A stretch of DNA of 32,725 bases from assembly GCA_002709665.1 (NCBI GenBank), contig PAQK01000001.1, positions 98,717-131,441 of the forward strand, written 5' to 3'. A model generated the notes under the pieces. The model was not told the DNA's origin, did not search any database, and saw only the letters and a program-made list of their open reading frames with translations. Of this stretch, positions 26,424-32,725 are shown piece by piece (position 1 is the first letter of the stretch; every line of letters starts with the position of its first letter). The translations under genes were made by a program, and so were the position numbers. The stretch comes from Gemmatimonadota bacterium (GTDB lineage Bacteria > Latescibacterota > UBA2968 > GCA-2709665).

Positions 26424-27329
26424 TCAGGTGAAATTCGCCTTCAGGATATCCCTTATCCAGGCCGCTGTATCCGGAAATTTGTCCACCAGTGCCTCGGCCA
26501 AAATGGAAACTCCAGCAATCTTGCCCTCCTCCAGAAGTCTGGCGGAAGTTTCAAGCAGCGCCTGTAGGATGTCATGAGACATGGGGCGCAACGCCCACTC
26601 GCGATGATGCTGAAGTCTATCCGTCTCACCGAGCTTCATGTTCCTCGCCCAGTAGTGCGCAAGGAAAACACCCACTACGATGGGTTTACCCTGGAAAACA
26701 TCACCACATCTCTCCACGCTTTCCTCCAGGGACGCCAGCTTCTCAGGTGAAGGCTCCCAGAGGCTGATCACATCGACGTAGGGAAGGTATTGAACCCACT
26801 TTTCATCCACATCCGTTGTGAAATTCATCCAGTGGAGCTTCAATTCGGGATTCTCCTTCCTGAGAGCATCCTGAATCTGCTTTAGCAACTCGGGAGTTCC
26901 ACCTCGGCTGGTAAATCCACCAAAAGAATAATCCAGGATACCGCCGGCGATATTCGAGTAGGTATTCGAGAGCGCAGAAATCCTCTCTGCCTCCTCCTTC
27001 GACTCGTGTCCCCGATCTTGTCCCCAGGAGTTCTCCTCGAAGAATCCAATTCGCACGGTTTCCTCATCATCGTCCAGGCGATAGGGCTTTCGCTGCCAGC
27101 GGGTACAGGTGAGGTCCCAGACCACCTGACGGAATCCATCCAGGGTCTCCAATGTGGCGCTCGGAGGTGTCGTGGAAGGCAGCCACATCGCACATACATT
27201 CTCCGATCCGAAGTATGAGGCAGTATCCGAAAGGCCATAGATAGAAGGTCCAAGACTGTTCCCTGGACCTGCCCAGATCCAGACCTTATCCATGGAGGCG
27301 GCACGTTGACTTGAATCGATTTTAGCCAT
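26424..27329 (-). CDS. Unrecognised protein, probable TIM-barrel fold
   Basis: A 301-residue protein I cannot assign to a family. Strings that look like barrel strands are MDKVWIWAGPGNSLG, VWDLTCTRWQ, VRIGFFEENSW, GGILDYSFGGF, LKLHWMNFTTD, YVDVISLWEPSPE, KPIVVGVFLAHYWAR and IAGVSILAEALVD, which run in beta-alpha order. Aspartates and glutamates near strand ends (EEN, DYS, WEPS) could form an active site. Such a layout occurs in GH-like and DUF4434/DUF4091-type proteins. GAGGAGA lies 6 nt before ATG 27329; the frame runs to 27380 without a site. There is no signal peptide. It is directly upstream of the GH127-like gene, 74 bp apart, suggesting a linked role. Confidence 0.7.
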   Translation of the reverse strand: MAKIDSSQRAASMDKVWIWAGPGNSLGPSIYGLSDTASYFGSENVCAMWLPSTTPPSATLETLDGFRQVVWDLTCTRWQRKPYRLDDDEETVRIGFFEENSWGQDRGHESKEEAERISALSNTYSNIAGGILDYSFGGFTSRGGTPELLKQIQDALRKENPELKLHWMNFTTDVDEKWVQYLPYVDVISLWEPSPEKLASLEESVERCGDVFQGKPIVVGVFLAHYWARNMKLGETDRLQHHREWALRPMSHDILQALLETSARLLEEGKIAGVSILAEALVDKFPDTAAWIRDILKANFT

Positions 27330-27399
27330 TTCTGGTCTCCTCTCAAATTCCGATCCGTGCGATCCAGCACCGGACCTCAATCCAATCTGCCTGCAATTT

Positions 27400-27957
27400 C
27401 TACCGGAGGTATCCGAAGAGATTCATGTTGATGCCGAATGCGCTACCGTCCGGGTATGCGGGTTCATCCGTCTTTGTCCAGAAAACCTCGAATTTGAGAT
27501 CAGAGGATAGGGCCACCCAAATCGTATCTGGAGTACGCTGACCTCCGGAGGCATCCGCTTCGATTGTCTGTGCGTGGTAATTCTTGCTGTTGTCGAAAGT
27601 TGAACCAAACCGGCGAACCGCCACGGTCAAATCTGCAATCGCGGGATTCCTGCCGTGCGTTATGATAAGAAGCGATGACAACGCCACGGCCTTGGTGCCT
27701 TCCGGCACAATCTCTGAGCAATCTACGGCGTTCCACCGGTCAGGCGGCCAGCGCTCGGTCGTCGCAGGATCTGTGGTATTCACGAATAGGACATTATGCT
27801 GCTTGGGGTTATCGCTGGCAATACCAATAGTTGAGCCTTCGATAAACCTGGGTGTAGCCGAATGCGCGGGGTCTGCAGTCCCGCCACCTGGGATCGAAGC
27901 CACACCGGCGCCAACCGCGAACCCAACAATCAAAGTGAACAGGTAATGTTTCTTCAT
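27400..27957 (-). CDS. Small secreted protein of unknown function
   Basis: A 185-residue protein with a clear N-terminal signal peptide: MKKHYLFTLIVGFAVGAG followed by a Ser/Ala-rich cleavage region at about 20-32. The mature part is beta-rich, with segments such as TKAVALSSLLIITHG, IADLTVAVRRFG and DTIWVALSSDLKFEVFWTK, and it has only one cysteine. No family is recognised. AAGGGAGGGG precedes ATG 27957. It is the only complete gene in this degradation region with an obvious export signal. It lies 45 bp downstream of the dead DUF1761 gene and 70 bp upstream of the unknown TIM-barrel gene on the same strand. A surface or periplasmic role is inferred from the signal peptide only. Confidence 0.75.
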   Translation of the reverse strand: MKKHYLFTLIVGFAVGAGVASIPGGGTADPAHSATPRFIEGSTIGIASDNPKQHNVLFVNTTDPATTERWPPDRWNAVDCSEIVPEGTKAVALSSLLIITHGRNPAIADLTVAVRRFGSTFDNSKNYHAQTIEADASGGQRTPDTIWVALSSDLKFEVFWTKTDEPAYPDGSAFGINMNLFGYLR

Positions 27958-28003
27958 TAGTGCCCCTCCCTTGGTGGCAGTCTATGGGATTCGTCCCATC
28001 TTG

Positions 28004-28399
28004 CTATGGCGATTGTACGCCACGGATGATCCCTTGGCAGATCACCAGGCAAAGAATCCAGTAGCCTGCATCCACCAGTCTGGCGACACCGGACTTCTTG
28101 CTGAACAAACCGCCGGAATAAGCCAAGACGATAAATGCCAAAGTTGCCAGGATTACGGTCAACAACGCGTACGACGCCGCGGCCACACCCACAAACCATC
28201 TCATCAGGAGCAGCCCGATGATTTGGGAAACCATCGCCCCAACCTCCATTGAGGACGCGCTCCCCAACTCCACACCAACCCCCTATGCCCATTTAGTGCC
28301 AAAAATCTTCGTTGAATACCATAGCCATCCCGCTAGAAACGAAATGATTGCCCCCGCAACAACTGCCAACCAGCTGACCCCATTGGTTAGTTCGGTCTT
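28004..28399 (-). pseudogene. DUF1761 membrane protein gene with amber codon and lost start
   Basis: The frame gives SWLAVVAGAIISFLAGWLWY and STKIFGTKWA, meets TAG at 28283-28285, then continues with GVGVELGSASSMEVGAM and further membrane segments to YWILCLVICQGI. This is the DUF1761 pattern: four helices, a WY after helix 1 and a GYW near the C-terminus. A GAGGAGG site at 28407-28413 is followed after 7 nt by an AAG codon (28397-28399), one base from ATG. Counting from it gives 131 residues, the family's usual length. The start codon is thus probably mutated, and an amber codon interrupts the first loop. A GTG at 28273 might allow an 89-residue remnant. Confidence 0.8.
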
Positions 28400-28539
28400 G
28401 TCCTGACCTCCTCTATGCTTTGGTACGAAACAATTTACCGACTTCTAGCCCTAAAGCTGTCCTTGATCCGGCTCGACAAGGCATGAATTGCCTGCCAATC
28501 AACACCCGAAATGGTCGGAACGGTTTTGCTTCGACTGTC

Positions 28540-29865
28540 CTACCCACGCACTATTGTGTCTTCTCTCACAGATGTCTGATCTGGATGATTGGCGTATGCG
28601 CCCTCTGGAAGGGGAACCGGTCCTTCCAGCAGTGGGTCCTTTGTATCTGCCATCCACTGATCCAGTCTGTCCCGTAAGTCCTCCTCGACTTCCCTCAGCC
28701 TGGCGTCACCTGCGAGGTTGTGAGATTCGTCCGGATCGAAAACCAGATCGAACAGCATTTCCTCGTCGCGCGGCTGTTCAGCCCAGTCATTCGCGATGAG
28801 CACCTCCTTGGATGGTGTGTCATCGGCATTGACGATCAGTACCTTGTCTCTGTTGTCGAATCGCCTGATATACTTGTACCTGTCGGTACGAACACACCGT
28901 TGGGGCTCATATGCACCGTGATAACTCACCTCGGCGAACACTTCCTCATGAAGTCTATCCACTTCGCCCTCGATTAGTGGAAGCAAGGATGTCCCACGGA
29001 GCCACGCAGGAGAATCTACACCCGTAACATCACACACGGTAGGAAACAGATCAATCAACGAAACTACCGCATCTTCCACCCTTCCGCCCTCGAACCCACC
29101 AGGTCCGCGGGTCACCAGGTAGACCGCTATCCCGTGATCCGTCAAGTTGCACATATTGCGCGCGAACTGCAGACCGTGGTCGCTGAAGCAGCAAACCAAA
29201 GTACTGTCAGCCAAACCACTTTCGTCAAGAGCATCCAGTATCTGCCCAACGCAATCATCCATGTTGCGTGCAGAACGCTTGAAGGCCGCCATCTCCTGGC
29301 GAATACCGGGATGGTCGGGAAGTGGTCTGGGCACAAGCGTGTATCTGGGATCCTCCTGGGGGTGCTGGTCTGGTTCTGGATCAGGAAAAGGAATGTGGGT
29401 TTCATAAATGCCTGCAGAAATGAAGAAGGGCTTCTTGTGGTCTTCTCTCAAGTAATCCGACACCGCAGGGCCCACGAATTCCGCGTGGGAAGTCTTAGCT
29501 TTCAAGACCCGTTCATAACCCACCGCATTGGCCTGGTTATTCCCGTGTGGCGCCGTGTGCTCCACACCGCACAGGACAGTCTCATATCCAGCACCGACCA
29601 ATGTGTGGATAATATGTTTCTTGACATCATTGAGAGCCCATCCCCGATGCGCTAGTCCTGTCATGCCGGACTCGTGAGCGAACTGGCCGGTAAGGAATGC
29701 GGCTCGACTCGGAGAGCACGTTGGGGCCGCCGCAAAGGCGTTTCTGAACGTGACTCCCTCCTCGGCAAGCCGCTGCAGATTGGGTGTCGGAACGGCATGT
29801 CCATAGGGTTGTATATACCGCCCTGTGTTGTGCGAATGCATAAAGATGATATTGGGTCGATCCAT
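28540..29865 (-). CDS. Sulfatase (formylglycine-dependent, arylsulfatase type)
   Basis: A 441-residue type I sulfatase. The formylglycine signature is TCSPSRAAFLTGQ: C50 would be converted by a maturase, with R54 in place. The second metal site FSDHGLQFARN lies near residue 230, with the lysine-bearing C-terminal region further on. The first metal motif, usually HD or DD after NIIF, reads MHSHNTGR, so the aspartate expected at position 13 is asparagine, although HSHDTGR is the common form in related N-sulfoglucosamine-type enzymes. GGAGGAG precedes ATG 29865. No signal peptide is seen, so it is cytoplasmic. No maturase is in the window. It would remove sulfate from an imported sulfated sugar. 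Confidence 0.9.
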   Translation of the reverse strand: MDRPNIIFMHSHNTGRYIQPYGHAVPTPNLQRLAEEGVTFRNAFAAAPTCSPSRAAFLTGQFAHESGMTGLAHRGWALNDVKKHIIHTLVGAGYETVLCGVEHTAPHGNNQANAVGYERVLKAKTSHAEFVGPAVSDYLREDHKKPFFISAGIYETHIPFPDPEPDQHPQEDPRYTLVPRPLPDHPGIRQEMAAFKRSARNMDDCVGQILDALDESGLADSTLVCCFSDHGLQFARNMCNLTDHGIAVYLVTRGPGGFEGGRVEDAVVSLIDLFPTVCDVTGVDSPAWLRGTSLLPLIEGEVDRLHEEVFAEVSYHGAYEPQRCVRTDRYKYIRRFDNRDKVLIVNADDTPSKEVLIANDWAEQPRDEEMLFDLVFDPDESHNLAGDARLREVEEDLRDRLDQWMADTKDPLLEGPVPLPEGAYANHPDQTSVREDTIVRG

Positions 29866-29997
29866 TTCTCCTCCACAATTTTCTAATCTAACAATCCGAG
29901 GATATCTATACCGGCTGAATCATTGGCATCTCCTGAGATAGGTTCGGATCCCTCCTTCAATGGAATAGAAACAAGGTTCACAGATATAACTCCAAAG

Positions 29998-30050
29998 ATC
30001 TCGAGCACTCGGAGCAGCCACAGACTGCAGAGGATGTATCAAAAGACAAG
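29998..30050 (+). repeat. Hairpin-forming dispersed repeat, copy A
   Basis: This 53-bp element is about two-thirds identical to 30996-31048, with differences dominated by transitions. It contains the imperfect hairpin GCAGCC-ACA-GACTGC. Compared with copy B, the outer pair is G-C instead of A-T, a compensatory change. It lies 20 bp beyond the 3' end of the pseudouridine synthase gene. Confidence 0.55.
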
Positions 30051-30070
30051 GCCATTCACAAGAGCAATCC

Positions 30071-30892
30071 CTATATGCCATGCTGACTCGCAACTCGAAA
30101 CTCCTTCCTGTCTCCCCCAACCGGACAGTCGAACGCGAGGAATTCAGACACCAACTGCAGGTCCTCTCGATCACCTGGACTTCCGTACAACCGATCACCG
30201 ACAACTGGATGTCCAATCTCCGCCAGATGTCTCCTGATCTGATGTTTTCTGCCAGTCTCTATCTCGACAACGACTACACTTTTATCAGATCCCGCATCAT
30301 ACAGTTCACGTTTGTAATGACTTCGTGCCTCCCGTCCATCGACCTTGCTCTCGATTAGCAAGGATGAGCCCGTCTCTCGAACGCATCCATGTACCGTCGC
30401 GCGATAGCGCTTCTCAATCACGCGTGTCTCGAAGAGTTTTCCGAACTGGGATGCAATGCGCTTCTCATGGGCGACTATCATCAACCCCGAAGCAGCTCGA
30501 TCCAGACGATGAACGAGAAATGCCGGTCGAAAGGGCTGCAGGTGTTTTTCTGCCCACCGCGTGATGGTGCAGTGGTCAGCCCATTTTGATCCCTGCGAAC
30601 GCATCCCGAAGGGCTTGTTCCAAATGCTGTACGCACCTTCGTCAGAGACCAGAACCGCCGCAGTCGGGATCTCCGAAAGCACGTTTTCATCGTAATAAAG
30701 GTGCACAATTCCTGAGTCTTCGAGCGTCTTACGCCACCCCCTGACCCTCTGGGTTCCTCGTACCCCTGTAACCCAGACTGCTCCCTTATGCATCGCATCC
30801 TTGAGCCGTCGTTTGGATAAACCGGTCTCATCAACGAGAATTTCTACAATCTCCCGTGTAGTCTTATCACCCTGAACGTGCGACTCAAATTT
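30071..30892 (-). CDS. RluA-family pseudouridine synthase
   Basis: A 273-residue RluA-type rRNA or tRNA uridine isomerase. An S4-like N-terminal region contains LSKRRLKDAMHKGAVWVTG. The catalytic motif FLVHRLDRAASGLMIVA has its aspartate near residue 131, and the family strings RYRATVHG, ETGRKHQIRRHLAEIGHPVV and GDRLYGS follow. It converts specific uridines in RNA to pseudouridine in the cytoplasm. ATG 30892 is chosen, although its ribosome-binding site GGAG is about 14 nt away; an in-frame GTG at 30931 is the alternative. The gene is flanked by the two copies of a dispersed repeat in direct orientation. The exact target base cannot be told. Confidence 0.9.
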   Translation of the reverse strand, partial: KFESHVQGDKTTREIVEILVDETGLSKRRLKDAMHKGAVWVTGVRGTQRVRGWRKTLEDSGIVHLYYDENVLSEIPTAAVLVSDEGAYSIWNKPFGMRSQGSKWADHCTITRWAEKHLQPFRPAFLVHRLDRAASGLMIVAHEKRIASQFGKLFETRVIEKRYRATVHGCVRETGSSLLIESKVDGREARSHYKRELYDAGSDKSVVVVEIETGRKHQIRRHLAEIGHPVVGDRLYGSPGDREDLQLVSEFLAFDCPVGGDRKEFRVASQHGI

Positions 30893-30995
30893 CATAATAG
30901 ACAGAATGACTCCAAAGAGTTGACTCACCAAATTCCATCACACTCCCACTCCCATACTTCGAACTGGCCCGGAACAGCTCATCAGATACCCGTAG

Positions 30996-31048
30996 ACCTC
31001 GAGTGCCTGGAACAGCCGAAGGCTGTGGAAGGTGTATCGAGAGGCCAC
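30996..31048 (+). repeat. Hairpin-forming dispersed repeat, copy B
   Basis: The second copy of the 53-bp element at 29998-30050, in the same orientation and 998 bp away. Its hairpin ACAGCC-GAA-GGCTGT has a perfect 6-bp stem. It lies about 100 bp upstream of the pseudouridine synthase start and 60 bp past the stop of the FG-GAP gene. Confidence 0.55.
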
Positions 31049-31106
31049 CTCACAGAATACCATCACCTCTTCTGCTTTTTCCCCATCTCACGCAACCCGC
31101 CACTGT

Positions 31107-32725
31107 TCAACCACTTCCCTTCAACACGTAAATCCTCCCACTATCCACACAAGCAATCTCCCCCAATCCATCGCCATCGAAATCCGCAATCACCGCCCAC
31201 CCGAATTCGACGGGAGATTTCCAGCGAATGACCCCCAATCCCCTTTCGTCAGTTCCAATACAATACCTCCCCGTCAAGAATTCACCTTTCCCATCGCCAT
31301 CAACATCCGCCGAAATGACCGGGTTGCCAGGGGCTTCCGGCAATTCAATCTCCCATTTGGTCTCCCCTGTCCAGAGGTCACGGCACACAAAGACTTTGCT
31401 GTTCCTGATACAATACCCCACTTCCATTTCTCCATCCCCATCAACATCGATCATCCCGACTTTTATCGGAACATCGTATCCGGGATCTTCCATCCAGACA
31501 CCTTCACGAGGGTCCGGTTTCATGAGACCAAAGCTCCCGTAACCACCTAAGGGTACGAACCAGTGCGGCAGATTGTCATCTTCCTTGAACAGAGGAACGA
31601 AACTGTTGTATAGATCTCCCGCATAGAGGGCATCTTGCTTTCCCAGATTTCGAGTATGACGATGGAAAGCGAATGAGCCATCTTCCCCCTTAAGCACTGC
31701 CATGTAACTCAACATGTCGATGAACACCTCATCCAGGCCATCTCCATCGAAATCGTAGGCGCTTGGGATTCCGTGTGGAACAAATGGTCGGGCAACCTTC
31801 CCTTCCTGGTAAATCCCCTTGTACCAGACGATCTCTCCATTGGCGCCGTCCAGCAGATACGTCCCCTCTACTGTCCGCGGATCATTTCTTACTGAAATCG
31901 CCACGCCAGATCTCTGACCCTGTAGAAACGTGCCTGCGTTCCATGTCATTGCTACCCCGTTAAGAGCAATTGAAATAGCTAGTTCCGTTTCCCATAGTTT
32001 TTCACCGTCTCCTTTGTATGCCTGCACTGTGATCTGACCGCGGGCATTGTTCCCAAGCGAAACCAGGCAAAGTCTGCCGTCACCCATCAGATCATAGAGA
32101 ATTGGCCCCATCCTTGACCTGGCACCGTGGAAATCCTTTGTCCAGAGCTTAGTGGATTCGCCACTTTCCCCAAAGGAACTTGAAGTCACCCTATTGCCTG
32201 CTGCGGCCACAACAAGCTCCGCACATCCATCTTCATTCAGGTCTGCAGCGCTTACCACAGGGTCCAGGCCGCCCTGCAGATCTAGTGACCACAGGTGTGA
32301 TCCTTCCCAGCTGTAGGCTAACACACCGCCATCGCTTTCGACCAGATAGGGACCTTCTTCGCCCAGAACTTCCTTAATTGGACCTGCACACAAATCTTCA
32401 CTACCAGACCGATCCCCCTCTACTATGGCACCGTCTGTGAGATGATATCGTACCAGTCCAATCCGGTCTTTACTTTCCTGCAGAATAAACTCGAAGGTAC
32501 TTTTCACCTTTTGTGGAGGGCCCCATAATCGCGAGTCTTGGACCTCACCAATTTTCTCAATTCCCCCTGGACTGTCTGCCGCCCATATCCCGATATTTCC
32601 TCCGGCCGGAGTCGCTCCACCTGGAGCCGGCACAACAAGGAACGTGGACTCACCGAGATGCCCCAAGCACCAGTGGTCCTGCAGCTCTGCCTTGACAGCG
32701 CCATCGCCTGCGCTCCTTATCCTGA
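31107..32725 (-). CDS. FG-GAP/VCBS-repeat beta-propeller protein, N-terminus off the window
   Basis: At least 538 residues are present; the frame is open to the window edge, so the start lies outside. Repeated calcium loops of the form DxDxDG mark an FG-GAP/VCBS-type propeller: DLNEDGCAE, DFDGDGLDE, DVDGDGEME, DVDGDGKGE and DFDGDGLGE, spaced along the chain. PQQ-like blade strands such as LWSLDLQGG, LWETEL and TKWEIEL lie between them, so the repeats alternate in type. A signal peptide cannot be judged. The protein probably binds Ca2+ and works at the cell surface or in the periplasm, as is usual in this family. It ends after the copy of the repeat at 30996-31048 and is the only gene cut by the window. 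Confidence 0.85.
   Translation of the reverse strand, partial: RIRSAGDGAVKAELQDHWCLGHLGESTFLVVPAPGGATPAGGNIGIWAADSPGGIEKIGEVQDSRLWGPPQKVKSTFEFILQESKDRIGLVRYHLTDGAIVEGDRSGSEDLCAGPIKEVLGEEGPYLVESDGGVLAYSWEGSHLWSLDLQGGLDPVVSAADLNEDGCAELVVAAAGNRVTSSSFGESGESTKLWTKDFHGARSRMGPILYDLMGDGRLCLVSLGNNARGQITVQAYKGDGEKLWETELAISIALNGVAMTWNAGTFLQGQRSGVAISVRNDPRTVEGTYLLDGANGEIVWYKGIYQEGKVARPFVPHGIPSAYDFDGDGLDEVFIDMLSYMAVLKGEDGSFAFHRHTRNLGKQDALYAGDLYNSFVPLFKEDDNLPHWFVPLGGYGSFGLMKPDPREGVWMEDPGYDVPIKVGMIDVDGDGEMEVGYCIRNSKVFVCRDLWTGETKWEIELPEAPGNPVISADVDGDGKGEFLTGRYCIGTDERGLGVIRWKSPVEFGWAVIADFDGDGLGEIACVDSGRIYVLKGSG

Noticed and set aside
24230-28285. TAG recoded as an amino acid (both dead genes have in-frame TAG)
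   Set aside because: TAG is used as the normal stop of the UbiA-like, heparinase-like and 17737-19728 genes, and both TAG-bearing genes have other lesions (deletion or start loss). Nonsense mutation is the simpler explanation.

Overview
The window looks like a chromosomal segment of an uncultured, polysaccharide-degrading bacterium. The mix of signal-free sulfatase, heparinase II/III-like, GH127, ceramidase-like and planctomycete-style five-bladed propeller genes is what one meets in Planctomycetota, Lentisphaerota, Poribacteria or Latescibacterota. The window carries no rRNA or other marker that settles the phylum, so this placement is a low-confidence inference.

Region 1 (about 0.36-8.1 kb) is housekeeping-like. 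After one small zinc-ribbon gene on the minus strand, everything reads on the plus strand: a DAACS-type Na+/dicarboxylate symporter, an XPB-type helicase overlapping a UbiA-family prenyltransferase, an HU/IHF DNA-bending protein with a TTG start, a single-domain response regulator, and a complete NAD+-dependent DNA ligase (ligA). Several good sigma70-like promoters (TTGACA with 17-bp spacing) are visible here.

Region 2 (8.3-11.8 kb) is a transition into accessory DNA: a five-bladed propeller protein (minus), a VapBC-type toxin-antitoxin pair whose promoter, palindromic operator and start codon are superimposed, a large inverted repeat that echoes the 3' end of the toxin gene, and a TauE/SafE permease.

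Region 3 (11.9-32.7 kb) is a carbohydrate-catabolism region: a very large heparinase II/III-like protein with CPSCG metal knuckles, a BNR_4 propeller, an unrecognised propeller, a neutral-ceramidase-like hydrolase, a Gfo/Idh/MocA oxidoreductase, a xylose-isomerase-like TIM-barrel protein, a GH127 beta-L-arabinofuranosidase-like enzyme, an unrecognised TIM-barrel-like protein, a small secreted protein, a sulfatase, an RluA-type pseudouridine synthase and a partial FG-GAP propeller. None of the complete degradative enzymes shows a signal peptide. I infer that the cell breaks down imported oligosaccharides, probably sulfated or uronic-acid and arabinose containing, in the cytoplasm. No importer for such a substrate lies in the window.

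The most unusual feature is a gene graveyard threaded between the intact genes of region 3. Five broken genes can be read across their lesions: a frameshifted fragment at 15.45 kb, a URO-D family gene with its centre deleted, a truncated VOC gene, a DUF4440/SnoaL-like gene with its centre deleted plus an amber codon, and a DUF1761 gene with an amber codon and a probable lost start. A pair of diverged, hairpin-forming direct repeats brackets the pseudouridine synthase gene.
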